Shown here: positions 51,554-61,039 of the stretch, one piece after another
Position numbering within the stretch: position 1 is the first letter of the stretch
Layout of the letters: each line of letters begins with the position of its first letter
Origin: Betaproteobacteria bacterium
Lineage (GTDB): Bacteria > Pseudomonadota > Gammaproteobacteria > Burkholderiales > Casimicrobiaceae
Reading direction: 5' to 3'
Length of the DNA: 64,000 nt
NCBI GenBank assembly: GCA_013298695.1
Contig: JAAFIS010000008.1
Span: 62,001-126,000 of the forward strand
Notes under the pieces: model-generated
What the model was told of the DNA's origin: nothing
What the model saw: only the letters and a program-made list of their open reading frames with translations
Database searches by the model: none
Position numbers and translations under genes: made by a program

Positions 51554-54500
51554 ATGCCAGAAGCGCAAAACGATAGCTCCCAACATCCGCCTGCCGACGC
51601 CCGCACACAACAATCACGTGGCGCGCGGGCGCGCAGCGCTGCGGCAACCCTATCGCTGCGAACCTGGACGCTTTGTGTTCGTGTCGTCTTTTGGAGCACG
51701 CTTGCGGCGGTTGCCACGCTCGCGATTGCTGTTGCAATCACTCGATTCTGGATTATTCCAAACGTCGACGATTTTCGTCCACGGATCATCGAGGCGTTGT
51801 CGAAGCTGACCAATCAGCGCGTGGCAATTGCCGGTTTCACGGCGGGCTGGAACGGATGGTCGCCTGAGCTGCGGGTAACGCGGCTGCAAATTCTTGATCG
51901 CAGTGGCCGCACGCTGCTTGAATTGCCCGATGTCGAGACAACCGTGTCATGGCGGTCGTTGTTCACCTTCGAACCGCGATTATCCGTACTCACCATTCAC
52001 AACCCACGGCTCGTGATTCGCCGCTCCAGCGAGAACCTGTTAACCGTTGCGGGGATCGACGTTGATCTTGCTGACACCACGCCGAGTGACCCGACGGCGC
52101 TTGAATGGTTGCTCAAACAACGCTTCGTACAGATTGTTAACGGAGAGCTTGAGTGGCATGACGAATGGCGAAAACTTCCGCCGTTGCGGCTGCGCGATGT
52201 AAATCTGCGTTTGGCAAACTCGGGCGCAGAACATCGCCTCGGCGCAAAAGTAACGCCTACCTCCGACGTGGGGCTTCCGTTTGATTTTCGCGCGACGTTC
52301 TCTGGCAATGACGTCAGAAAAATTAGTGACTGGGACGGAAGCGCCTACCTGCGCACCGATTACGCGGACATTGCGCAAATCGCGCGCTACCTGCCGCTGC
52401 CGGTGTCGGTGCCGCGCGGAAGCGGAGCGCTGCAGACTTGGATTGATTTCGACGAAGGCAGACCGAAGTCGATCACTACCGACTTGGTGCTTCGAGACGC
52501 GCAAGTCAAACTGGGTGAACCGATTACCGCAACCAACAAATCGGCGGTTGTGGATGCACGCCAGGACGGCGCTGTGGTGCTCAGTGGGTTGAAAGGTCGA
52601 ATGTCATGGCAGCGGTTGCCGGATAGTTTGATCGCGAATCCGCTGCAGCGAGTCATCGGACGCGAAAGCAAAAGCCAAACTCAACGCTGGTCGTTGCGCG
52701 ACGTTGAAGTTACCGGCGCAACGGGTATTAGCCTGGCTCCCGTTTCGGGTGAACTAAAAATTACTTACGAGGGCGAGACGGTAAAGGCAGGTGAGCTACG
52801 TGCGCCAACCATCGATTTGATCGGGGCGACGGCGATTGCGAATGTCATTTCGGCGCTTCTTCCCAAAGACGCCCTCACTTCATTGCGCGAGGCAGCGCCA
52901 ACGGGCTTAGTAAGCAATTTGATCGCGAGCTGGAGCGCGGCTGGCGATGGTCCGATGAAATATGCGATCGCGGGCGACGCGACCGACGTCTCGTGGAAGC
53001 GAGGCGTATTGCCGGGCGTGTCAGGGCTCAGCGGCACGCTCAAGACCTCTGAGTCGTCCGGCAACTTTACTTTTAGTCGCGTCGAGAGCGCAAATGCAAG
53101 CTCGGCAGCTGCAAAGTCCGGCGTTAACAAATCGGCAAATGTTTCTGCATCGAACACAACGGCAGTGCGAACGCCGCTCACGATTGACTTCGGCGAGTTG
53201 TTTGAAAAAAACTTGGTGATTGTTCGCGCCAGCGGAACGGTTAGCTGGCAAGCAACGGGGCCGCTTAAGAATAAACAAGGCGTGATGGTGCCGGGTCTGC
53301 AAGTAACCTCGGACGGCATTGAGGTGGCGAACGACGATGTACGCGCGACGATTGCAGGGCAATGGCGAAGCGACGAGCTCGGTCCGGGCACTGCCAAACT
53401 CCGCGGTACGATTGCAAGCGCCAAGGCGACTGCGATCCACGAATATTTGCCCACCACGATTGGTGCACCGGCGCGCGCTTGGATCAAGAACGCGGTGCTG
53501 GCGGGCGAAGTACGGAGCGCAAAGTTTTTGTTGGAAGGCTCGCTCTGGCACTTCCCTTTCACCGATGGAAAGCTCGGCAAGTTTGAGCTTAGTGCACCAG
53601 TTACGGGCCTTGCCATTGACTACGCGGATCGCTGGCCGCGCGCAGACTCAATCGACGGTGTGCTTAATTTTTCTAACGCGTCCTTTTCGGCAAACGTTGC
53701 GCGCGCGCAGATCGCGGGCGAGGTAATCGCAGCGACGCAAGTAAAAATCGCAGACATTGCAAGCGAGAGTGCGACGGTAGATATTCGAGGCAGCGTGAAC
53801 TCAACCGCTGACCGCCTACTTAAATTCGTAGCGTCTAGCCCAGTCAATGAGTTGCTTGATCGTTTTACGGAGAATTCAAAGGGGAGTGGTCCTGCGCGCC
53901 TCACTCTTGGATTGACTATCCCTATTGCACACGCCGAGCAGACGAAGCTAGACGGTGAGCTCACGTTCGAAAACAACCGCATCGAACTCGGCGGTGATAT
54001 CCCGGCGCTCGATGCCGTGAACGGGCGGATCAGGTTTAGCGAACGCGACGTGAGTTCGCGGAATTTGAAAGCCGTTGCATTCGGCGGACCAACCACCATC
54101 GAGGTGAAGTCAGAGGGCAATGGCATCCGAACCACTGCAAGCGGACGCGCTGAGGTGGCCCGTGTGCGCGAGAGCTATGACTATCCGCTTCTTGACCAGC
54201 TTACGGGCACGATTGATTGGTCGATGGACTCGCGCGCAGGTTCCGCGAAAGAGCCGGCTGCGCTGCGCGTTACCGGCACGCTCAGCCCTCAACTGTTGCC
54301 GCTTGACCGTGTCTTTCAGTCGGTGAGCACGGTGCGTGATGTTTCGCAGCCGGTGAATTTTTCAGTTATGCGAACCGCCCTCGCAGCCGGGCGCGACCAG
54401 ATTGAGATCGAGCTGCCTGGTCAGCTTCATGCCATCCTCGAACGCAGTGCCGAAAAGCCGGGTGAGGGGCGCAGCGTCGACCGCGCGGTGGTCGATTTTG

Positions 54501-55855
54501 GCGCAGTGAAAACCTCGCTACCGGCGCGCGGATATTCGGTGCGTGGTGAGCTTACGCGTATTGACACTGATGCTGCGTTGGCGCTTTTACCGGGCTTGAC
54601 GGGTAAAAATGCGAAAAATCTAGGGGGCGTTAAAACTGAGGCGAAGTCCCCGGAATTTATCAACGTGAACATCAAGGCTGAACGTGCGATCGTCTTCTCA
54701 CACGTGTTCAATGATGTCACGCTTCGCGCGCAGCCCAGTGGCCAACGATGGCGTCTGGCGATCCGAAGCAAAGAAGCAACTGGGCTGATCTCAGTCGAGA
54801 GTGATTCCGTTACCGAGAATCTAGACGCGGTTCAAGTTCGGCTGCAACGTTTGTCGTTTCCCACGCCCGCAACGGAAGCTGATCGTCTCGTGCGTTCGAT
54901 GGCCCAAGCTGCTGCGCCTATAGCGTCGGCCAGTGTTGCTAGCAGCGACGCGATTCGATGGCCCAAACTCGACCTCATCGCCGAATCGTTCATCAGCGAC
55001 AGCCGCGATCTTGGAAAACTTGAAATCGCGGCGCAACCCAGCGCGAATGAATGGCGAATAGACCGCGTCACGCTGACCAACCCAGACGGGTCAATCAATG
55101 CAAAAGGCCGCTGGCTTTTGCCGCGAGCAGGTGCCGCCGCGGGCAACGGTGAAACGAGCGTTGAGGTGGGTCTTGACTGGAAAGATGCAGGGCGATTCAT
55201 GCAGCGTTTTGGGCTGCCGAAAGGCGTTGACCGCGCCGAAGGCGAGCTCAAAGGGACGCTTTCCTGGACGGGCTCGCCCGCTCAGTTTGCCTACACAAAG
55301 TTGGACGGACAGTTCGCCCTGCAAACGAAAGTAGGACGTTTCTCTGAGATGGAACCGGGCATCGCAAAGTTGCTCGGCATTATTTCGTTGCAATCGCTGC
55401 CGCGCCGCCTTACGTTTAATTTTGATGATTTGTTTGGTCGCGGATTTGCGTTTGACTCTATCTCTGCCGATGTAAAAGTTCAGCGGGGAAAGGCGGCAAC
55501 CGAGAACTTCACAATCGCTGGCCCCGCCGCGCGCGTGGAAATTCGTGGCGATGCAAATTTGGACGTAGAGACGACTCAGCTTCGTGTGCGCGTGTTCCCG
55601 AGCATTTCTGTGGCAACGGCGATAGGCGTCGGCTTGGCCACTGCCAATCCTGCGATTGGCGCTGCAGCATGGCTGGGTCAGAAAATAGCGCGAGATCCCG
55701 TAGAGCGTCTGCTGATGCAAGAATTTGACGTGTCGGGTGCGTGGAGCAATCCTGACGTGAAGCAAACGCGCGGTATGGGGGCAACCGGCAGCGAAGAGAA
55801 ACCCGACGCGACCGGAGCCGCGGCGCCAGCACAGCGTGAGCCGACTCGGCAGTAG
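51554..55855 (+). CDS. yhdP: YhdP family AsmA-like envelope protein (TIGR02099)
   Basis: 1433 residues. One N-terminal membrane anchor (about 40-68, TLCVRVVFWSTLAAVATLAIAV), then a long periplasmic part rich in beta strands: LTNQRVAIAGFTAGWNGWSPELRVTRLQILD near the start and a C-terminal AsmA-like region (KVGRFSEMEPGIAKLLGIISLQSLPRRLTFNFDDLFGRGFAFDSI). The YhdP/AsmA group forms long hydrophobic grooves and transports phospholipids between inner and outer membranes. Divergent glnE with a 56-bp gap is a usual betaproteobacterial arrangement; the nitrilase and tldD genes that often follow are absent. The C-terminal tail is Glu/Ala/Pro-rich. Confidence 0.9.
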   Translation: MPEAQNDSSQHPPADARTQQSRGARARSAAATLSLRTWTLCVRVVFWSTLAAVATLAIAVAITRFWIIPNVDDFRPRIIEALSKLTNQRVAIAGFTAGWNGWSPELRVTRLQILDRSGRTLLELPDVETTVSWRSLFTFEPRLSVLTIHNPRLVIRRSSENLLTVAGIDVDLADTTPSDPTALEWLLKQRFVQIVNGELEWHDEWRKLPPLRLRDVNLRLANSGAEHRLGAKVTPTSDVGLPFDFRATFSGNDVRKISDWDGSAYLRTDYADIAQIARYLPLPVSVPRGSGALQTWIDFDEGRPKSITTDLVLRDAQVKLGEPITATNKSAVVDARQDGAVVLSGLKGRMSWQRLPDSLIANPLQRVIGRESKSQTQRWSLRDVEVTGATGISLAPVSGELKITYEGETVKAGELRAPTIDLIGATAIANVISALLPKDALTSLREAAPTGLVSNLIASWSAAGDGPMKYAIAGDATDVSWKRGVLPGVSGLSGTLKTSESSGNFTFSRVESANASSAAAKSGVNKSANVSASNTTAVRTPLTIDFGELFEKNLVIVRASGTVSWQATGPLKNKQGVMVPGLQVTSDGIEVANDDVRATIAGQWRSDELGPGTAKLRGTIASAKATAIHEYLPTTIGAPARAWIKNAVLAGEVRSAKFLLEGSLWHFPFTDGKLGKFELSAPVTGLAIDYADRWPRADSIDGVLNFSNASFSANVARAQIAGEVIAATQVKIADIASESATVDIRGSVNSTADRLLKFVASSPVNELLDRFTENSKGSGPARLTLGLTIPIAHAEQTKLDGELTFENNRIELGGDIPALDAVNGRIRFSERDVSSRNLKAVAFGGPTTIEVKSEGNGIRTTASGRAEVARVRESYDYPLLDQLTGTIDWSMDSRAGSAKEPAALRVTGTLSPQLLPLDRVFQSVSTVRDVSQPVNFSVMRTALAAGRDQIEIELPGQLHAILERSAEKPGEGRSVDRAVVDFGAVKTSLPARGYSVRGELTRIDTDAALALLPGLTGKNAKNLGGVKTEAKSPEFINVNIKAERAIVFSHVFNDVTLRAQPSGQRWRLAIRSKEATGLISVESDSVTENLDAVQVRLQRLSFPTPATEADRLVRSMAQAAAPIASASVASSDAIRWPKLDLIAESFISDSRDLGKLEIAAQPSANEWRIDRVTLTNPDGSINAKGRWLLPRAGAAAGNGETSVEVGLDWKDAGRFMQRFGLPKGVDRAEGELKGTLSWTGSPAQFAYTKLDGQFALQTKVGRFSEMEPGIAKLLGIISLQSLPRRLTFNFDDLFGRGFAFDSISADVKVQRGKAATENFTIAGPAARVEIRGDANLDVETTQLRVRVFPSISVATAIGVGLATANPAIGAAAWLGQKIARDPVERLLMQEFDVSGAWSNPDVKQTRGMGATGSEEKPDATGAAAPAQREPTRQ

Positions 55856-55904
55856 CGCCATTGTGCGTTCGCCGCATCAAGTGTCAAGTGTCGAGTTGCA
55901 GTCG

Positions 55905-56744
55905 TCACCCGGTGGCGACGGGGCGTTTCGGGTCGGAACACCACTCGCTCCAGCTGCCCGCATAGAGTTTGCTGCCGAACAAACCAGCATGTTCCATCGC
56001 GATGATGTTTGCAATGGCAGACACGCCGCTGCCGCATTGGTGAATGATGTTTTCGGGCGCGCGCGCACCGATCAGCGCTTCGAACTCAGCTCGCAGTTCG
56101 TCGCGAGGTTTGAACACGCCGGCACGTAAATTCGTCGCAAACGGACGATTCGCAGCGCCAGGAATGTGACCGGCAATCGGATCGACTGGCTCAACTTCAC
56201 CGCGATAGCGCTCCGCAGCGCGAGCGTCAACGATCTTCTGCGTTGGGTCAGCAATCGCCGAGAGGGTCTCGGCGGCAGTCAAGCGCATCGCTCGTTTTTC
56301 TGATGGACTAAATGTCGCACGAGCGCGCTGGCGAGGCGTCGATTCGGTCGCGCGCCCTTCTTGTTCCCACTTTTGGAAGCCGCCGTCCAACACATACACG
56401 CGATCATGACCCAGCCACTTAAGCATCCACCACAACCGCCCGACAAACATCGCGCTTCCCTGGTCGTAGACTACGACCGTTGCGTCGTTGCCGATGCCGC
56501 GTTCGCCGAGCGTTTGCGCAAAACTCTCAGGGGACGGAAGCGGGTGACGCCCGTTGGTGCCAGTTTTTGCAGCCGATAAGTCGTCATCAATTGACATAAA
56601 AATCGCACGCGGAATATGCGATGTTAAATACGCATTGCGTCCGTACGAGGCGTTCATCAGATCGTGACGCGTATCAACGATCACAAGCGTCGGATCGTTG
56701 AGTTGTTCGGCCAGAGATTGTGTGGAGATGAGCGGGGAGATCAT
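55905..56744 (-). CDS. sseA: Sulfurtransferase, 3-mercaptopyruvate/thiosulfate type
   Basis: 279 residues with two rhodanese domains. The inactive N-terminal domain ends near ATVVVYDQGSAMFVGRLWWMLKWLGH, and the C-terminal domain holds the catalytic Cys237 in IIHQCGSGVSAIANIIAM. The CGSGVSA loop matches 3-mercaptopyruvate sulfurtransferases (CG[S/T]GVT/SA). It transfers sulfane sulfur to cyanide or thiols. The gene starts three bases past the end of dnaG on the same strand, so the two are likely co-transcribed, though they are functionally unrelated. Confidence 0.9.
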   Translation of the reverse strand: MISPLISTQSLAEQLNDPTLVIVDTRHDLMNASYGRNAYLTSHIPRAIFMSIDDDLSAAKTGTNGRHPLPSPESFAQTLGERGIGNDATVVVYDQGSAMFVGRLWWMLKWLGHDRVYVLDGGFQKWEQEGRATESTPRQRARATFSPSEKRAMRLTAAETLSAIADPTQKIVDARAAERYRGEVEPVDPIAGHIPGAANRPFATNLRAGVFKPRDELRAEFEALIGARAPENIIHQCGSGVSAIANIIAMEHAGLFGSKLYAGSWSEWCSDPKRPVATG

Positions 56745-56747
56745 GCT

Positions 56748-58763
56748 TTAAAAGGGCGGGTGTTCATCACTATCGGGCGGCGCGAAATGCGTATTGAATT
56801 CAAAAGGAATATCGTCCGGCTCAGCGGCTGTGTCGGACGGGCTTGCGATTGCCGGCATTGGCGGTGCTGGCTGTTTCGCCATGCTCGTGTTGGTGCGGGT
56901 AGGTGGGGCTCGATTGAAGCGTTCGGAGCGCACCAGCACATTTGATTCAGGTTCGGACTGTGCGGCGTCTTGAACGGCGTCAACGCGCCGCGCGCCCAGC
57001 GCGAGGATGCCAGCATTTGGCAAATGAGTGGGTACTTCGATCGCACGTTGCGTTGAGAAAAGCGCGCCGTGCTCAATTTGCGAACGCAGTTGCCGCAAAC
57101 CCTGCTCGATCTCCTCGTCGGAGAGCACTTCATCGAGTTCGTGATCGCGGTGCGTCAATAGCTGTGCGACGTCGCTCGCAAACTCAGTATCACGAAACAT
57201 TTCCAACACCGCGCCCAGGTTCGGCTCGTCAGGCAAATGAATCGCAACATCGATCACAGTTTCTAGCAAGCGCAATGCGCGCGGGCGCTGTGCAACGTCT
57301 CGCATGCCCTCCGGCCAGTGGATGTCTACCAAGAAGTGGGCGAGTTTTGGCCGAGTTAGCACTCGCCGTGCGGCCGACAACACGCGTTGCGCCGCTGGAT
57401 CGTATCGCGGCATCGCTGGGCGCTTGGCAACGTACTTCGTTCGCGGTCCGAAGTTCTCGCCCACGCTACTGGTGTCAACTGTCTTCGGTTTTAGCGGTGG
57501 CAGCAACGTGTGCGCCGCGATATTGACGTCGCCTTCGAGAGCCTTCGCGAGCGATTCGCGCATCATTGGCGCGGCAACCAGTTCAAGGTGTTGTCTGGCA
57601 GCGGACGCGCGCGCGGCCTTCGCCTCCGCGCTGTCGCCCGGATGTTTTTCGTTGAGTTCGCGAAGCCAGTACTGCGAAAGAGGTATCGCTGAGTCAATAA
57701 ATTTTTCGAATGCTTCTCGCCCGTTCTCGCGGATATAAGAATCAGGATCATGTTCTTTTGGCAAGAAGAGGAAGCGCACTTGTTTGCCGTCACGCAAAGC
57801 AGGTAGCGCGTTTTCGAGCGCTCGCCATGCCGCTCGCTGGCCGGCGGAATCGCCGTCAAACGAAAACACGACTTCGTCTGCGATGCGCAACAGACGCTGG
57901 GTATGCGCTTCTGTCGTTGCTGTGCCAAGGGTCGCCACAACGTATTCGACGCCGTATTGCGCAAGTGCAATGACGTCCATGTAGCCTTCAACGACGAGCA
58001 CGCGATTGATTTTTCGAATCGCGCTTTGCGCTTGGAACAAGCCGTAGAGCTCGCGCCCTTTGGAAAAAATCGGTGTTTCAGGGGAATTTAGGTATTTCGG
58101 GCCATGGTTGTCGTCTTTCGAACCGAGAATCCGCCCGCCAAATCCGATCACTGCGCCTTGCTGGTTGAGAATCGGAAACATCACCCGTTCGCGGAATGTG
58201 TCATACCTTCGATTCGCATCGCCCAATTTAATGAGGCCACCGGTCAATAAAAGCTCATTATCGGCATAGTCCTCGAACGCATCCGCAAGGCCTTGCCAAT
58301 TGGCCGTTGCCCAGCCTAGATGAAAGCGTTTCGCAATCTCGCCACTTACCCCGCGCTTCTTGAAATATTCGATCGCTATCGGCGCGGATTTAAGGTTGGC
58401 CTTGTAGTAGTTTGCCGCAGTGACCATCGCGTCAAACAGCGGCCCCGCCATCGGATCGGATTTTTTTGATTCGTCTCTTGGAACGGTTAGACCAACGCCC
58501 TGGGCGAGCTCTTCGACTGAGTCAGGAAACGATTTCCCCGCGTATTCCATCAGGAATTTGATTGCTGAGCCGTGCGCGCCGCAGCCGAAGCAGTGGTAGA
58601 ACTGTTTACTCGGACTGACGGTAAACGAAGGCGACTTTTCTTTGTGGAACGGGCAGCACGCAGAGTAATTTGCGCCCGCTTTTTTCAGCGGCACCATGCG
58701 GTCGACGATCTCAACAATGTCAACGCGGGACAGCAATTGCGCAATGAAATCGTCTGGAATCAT
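56748..58763 (-). CDS. dnaG: DNA primase
   Basis: 671 residues. The N-terminal CHC2 zinc finger (Cys37, His40, Cys58, Cys61 in CCPFHKEKSPSF...CFGCGAHG) is followed by the primase core with RFHLGWATANWQGL, RVMFPILNQQGAVIGFGGR and the TOPRIM segment RVLVVEGYMDVIALAQYG (metal Glu), then SFDGDSAGQRAAWRAL. The C-terminal part (from about 470) should bind DnaB helicase. It makes RNA primers at replication forks. The usual rpsU-dnaG-rpoD order is not present: no rpsU or rpoD lies on either side. Confidence 0.95.
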   Translation of the reverse strand: MIPDDFIAQLLSRVDIVEIVDRMVPLKKAGANYSACCPFHKEKSPSFTVSPSKQFYHCFGCGAHGSAIKFLMEYAGKSFPDSVEELAQGVGLTVPRDESKKSDPMAGPLFDAMVTAANYYKANLKSAPIAIEYFKKRGVSGEIAKRFHLGWATANWQGLADAFEDYADNELLLTGGLIKLGDANRRYDTFRERVMFPILNQQGAVIGFGGRILGSKDDNHGPKYLNSPETPIFSKGRELYGLFQAQSAIRKINRVLVVEGYMDVIALAQYGVEYVVATLGTATTEAHTQRLLRIADEVVFSFDGDSAGQRAAWRALENALPALRDGKQVRFLFLPKEHDPDSYIRENGREAFEKFIDSAIPLSQYWLRELNEKHPGDSAEAKAARASAARQHLELVAAPMMRESLAKALEGDVNIAAHTLLPPLKPKTVDTSSVGENFGPRTKYVAKRPAMPRYDPAAQRVLSAARRVLTRPKLAHFLVDIHWPEGMRDVAQRPRALRLLETVIDVAIHLPDEPNLGAVLEMFRDTEFASDVAQLLTHRDHELDEVLSDEEIEQGLRQLRSQIEHGALFSTQRAIEVPTHLPNAGILALGARRVDAVQDAAQSEPESNVLVRSERFNRAPPTRTNTSMAKQPAPPMPAIASPSDTAAEPDDIPFEFNTHFAPPDSDEHPPF

Positions 58764-58911
58764 CCGCGTATTATCCTCTGCTCACGACGCGATAAATCTG
58801 GCGCTTTTCGCCACAATCTTGTCTAAATGCGCGGTGATGTCGGTTTTTTCGCCGTACGCAGCGCTTCTGTGGCGGTTTGTTGAGCCATTGTGTGCTTTTC
58901 GCATGGCTTGA

Positions 58912-58934
58912 TAGCGCCTGCGAATGAGGCGCTA
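58912..58934. promoter_or_regulatory. 8-bp inverted repeat upstream of the response-regulator gene
   Basis: TAGCGCCT-gcgaatg-AGGCGCTA, 36 bp before the ATG at 58971. A second, weaker repeat (AGCCAT...ATGGCT, 58883-58908) sits next to it. Neither is followed by a T-run. Could be an operator or an mRNA leader structure. Confidence 0.4.
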
Positions 58935-58970
58935 CTCGACGCGGGCACGGATTCCGGCTAGATTAGCGGT

Positions 58971-59489
58971 ATGAGCATTTTCGATATTTTTAAGCGTCCG
59001 AAGACGTCAGAGCCGCCCGTGCTGCGCAGCGAGACGCCTGCGGAGCGTCGCGCCAAACCCCGCAAAAACGCCCGACCCGGCACCAAAATTCTCATCATCG
59101 ATGATTCAAAGACGGTGTGCACCGTGCTTCGAAAAATGTTGCGCGAGAACGGCTTCACCACCTTTGAGGCCTACGATGCCGAGTCCGGTATCGAAGTTGC
59201 CCGCACCGAACAGCCCGAGCTTATTTTTTTGGATATCGTTTTGCCGGGGATCAATGGCTTTGAAGCGCTGCGAAGAATTCGACGCGATAATGATTTGATG
59301 CACGTGCCCGTCATCATGATCAGCGGCAACGAGAGCGCAACCGAGCAGTTCTATGTTCAGCGGATCGGTGCCAACGATTTTATGAAAAAGCCGTTTTCTC
59401 GTGCAGAAGTCTTCTCGCGGGTTGAGCGTGTTATGAATTTGGTGCCAACCGTGTTGAAGCTCACGCCGTCTACCGAGATGGTGCGCTAA
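58971..59489 (+). CDS. Single-domain response regulator
   Basis: 172 residues. One receiver domain (about 37-155) with the acidic pocket Asp44-Asp45 in LIIDDSKTV, phospho-acceptor Asp88 in LIFLDIVLPG, Ser118 in MISGN and Lys140 in FMKKPF. No output domain follows, so it probably acts by protein-protein contact, as CheY, PilG or PilH do. The 36-residue N-terminal extension is basic (RRAKPRKNARPG). No sensor kinase is adjacent, so the cognate partner is elsewhere. It is followed 63 bp later by aroK. Confidence 0.88.
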   Translation: MSIFDIFKRPKTSEPPVLRSETPAERRAKPRKNARPGTKILIIDDSKTVCTVLRKMLRENGFTTFEAYDAESGIEVARTEQPELIFLDIVLPGINGFEALRRIRRDNDLMHVPVIMISGNESATEQFYVQRIGANDFMKKPFSRAEVFSRVERVMNLVPTVLKLTPSTEMVR

Positions 59490-59552
59490 CGCCGCGGCGC
59501 GCACACAACATTTCCGCACCTTGCGAGCCGCGAGCGGCCGCATCGCACTCTC

Positions 59553-60176
59553 ATGCACGAACCGAACCACAGCATCGATGAACCGGCTCGCCTAACGGAA
59601 TTCGCGTCCGCAGAATCTGCATCGGTAGTCGACATCGAGACCGCTCAGTATCCGAACCGACCCATCGTGCTGATCGGTCCGATGGGCGCAGGCAAAACTA
59701 CGATTGGAACACTGCTCGCGAAGCGGCTTGGACGCAAGTTTGTCGATTCCGATCACGTGCTCGAAGACAAAACCGGCGTGAGTGTGGCCACGATTTTCGA
59801 AATCGAAGGCGAAGTTGCATTTAGAGAGCGCGAGGCACATTTGCTCGAAGAGTTGTGTCAATCCGATGCCGCGATTGTTCTTTCAACGGGAGGCGGATCT
59901 ATTCTTCGCGAATCGACTCGTGTCATGTTGCGAGCAAGAGCCATCGTGGTGTATCTCCACGCGTCGCCAGATGTTTCGTATGAACGAGTGAAGCGCGCAA
60001 AAGACAGACCGCTGCTGAGAACGCCCGATCCTGCGCAAAAGCTGCGCGAGCTCTATGACGTTCGACATCCGCTTTACTTGGAAACGGCGCATTTCCGAGT
60101 TGAAAGTCATCGCGAGCGACCCGGGCAAGTGATCGAAGATATTGTTTCGCTGATCGAGCAATCGCAACAATTTTAA
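59553..60176 (+). CDS. aroK: Shikimate kinase
   Basis: 207 residues. It phosphorylates shikimate in aromatic amino-acid synthesis. P-loop GPMGAGKTT (residues 42-50), shikimate-binding FVDSDHVLEDKTG, RERE in VAFREREAHLLEELC, STGGGSILRESTR, and the lid RPLLRTPDP. The first ~35 residues are an extension that the E. coli enzyme lacks. In many betaproteobacteria aroK is followed by aroB; here the next gene is on the opposite strand. An aroE fragment appears at the right edge of the window. Confidence 0.95.
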   Translation: MHEPNHSIDEPARLTEFASAESASVVDIETAQYPNRPIVLIGPMGAGKTTIGTLLAKRLGRKFVDSDHVLEDKTGVSVATIFEIEGEVAFREREAHLLEELCQSDAAIVLSTGGGSILRESTRVMLRARAIVVYLHASPDVSYERVKRAKDRPLLRTPDPAQKLRELYDVRHPLYLETAHFRVESHRERPGQVIEDIVSLIEQSQQF

Positions 60177-60177
60177 G

Positions 60178-61023
60178 CTAAGGTTCGTCGCCAGTATTGT
60201 CGCGCGCGTCGTTTTCGCCCGCGCTTGACTCAACGCCGCGCAGCGCGGCTTCAAACTGCGGACGCCACGCAAAACTTGCCTCGGTTGATCCCGACGGGCG
60301 ATATTCGCAACCCACGTAGCCCGAATATCCGCTCGCTGCGACGGAGCGAGCGAAGGCTTCGAAATCAATCGCACCGGTGCCGGGTTCATTGCGCCCTGGT
60401 GCGTCGGCGATTTGGATGTGCCCAACGCGTGATCGATGCATTGCAAACTGAAGCAACACTTCGTGTTCGGTCATTTGCACGTGATAAGCATCGAACATCA
60501 ATGCGACGTTGGCTGTGGAAAGCTGCGCAAGAATTTCCGCAGCTTGATCTTGATCTGACAGGAAATAATGTGGGCGATCCGCCGCGTTCAACGGTTCAAT
60601 CAGGAGCCGAATTTTGTGTGGCTGAGCCAACCGCGCCGCCATCTCAAGGTTCTCAATAAACACCGATTTGTGCGGCCCTCGCTCAGCGCCGAGGGGCACG
60701 TTGCCTGCGAGTACATGAATGTTTGGGCACGCGAGCGACTTTGCGTATTCGAGCGCGAGTTCAAATTGGTGGTGAAACTCGTTCTGGCGCTCCCGAAAAA
60801 TAGCGAGCCCGAATTCGCCGTTGTCGGGGTCGCCCGGCGGCGTGTTGAGGCTCACTAAATCCAGCTCATGGCGTTCTAGCTGCTCGGCAATTTGTGCGGT
60901 TGAATGCTGGTATGGAAACCAGCATTCAACCGCACTCAATCCGCAATCGGCTGCTCGAGCGAAGCGCTCGAGAAACGGCACTTCAGTGAACATGATTGAG
61001 ATATTGGCGCTGAGCTTCACCAT
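60178..61023 (-). CDS. hyi: Hydroxypyruvate isomerase family protein
   Basis: 281 residues, a xylose-isomerase-like TIM barrel. Start KLSANISIMFTEVPFLERFARAADCG and later VECWFPYQHST, LLIEPLNAADRPHYFL, VALMFDAYHVQMTEHEVLLQF, VGHIQIADAPGRNEPGTGAIDF and GYVGCEYRPSG are typical of Hyi. It interconverts hydroxypyruvate and tartronate semialdehyde in glyoxylate/glycerate metabolism. No gcl or glxR gene is adjacent, so the substrate remains inferred. The C-terminal ~20 residues are acidic and non-conserved. One base separates its end from the aroK end on the opposite strand. Confidence 0.88.
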   Translation of the reverse strand: MVKLSANISIMFTEVPFLERFARAADCGLSAVECWFPYQHSTAQIAEQLERHELDLVSLNTPPGDPDNGEFGLAIFRERQNEFHHQFELALEYAKSLACPNIHVLAGNVPLGAERGPHKSVFIENLEMAARLAQPHKIRLLIEPLNAADRPHYFLSDQDQAAEILAQLSTANVALMFDAYHVQMTEHEVLLQFAMHRSRVGHIQIADAPGRNEPGTGAIDFEAFARSVAASGYSGYVGCEYRPSGSTEASFAWRPQFEAALRGVESSAGENDARDNTGDEP

Positions 61024-61039
61024 AGATCAGAGTGCCACG

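Noticed and set aside
51498-51737. Extended N-terminus of GlnE
   Set aside because: The extra 80 residues have no family similarity and overlap the start of the divergent yhdP gene.
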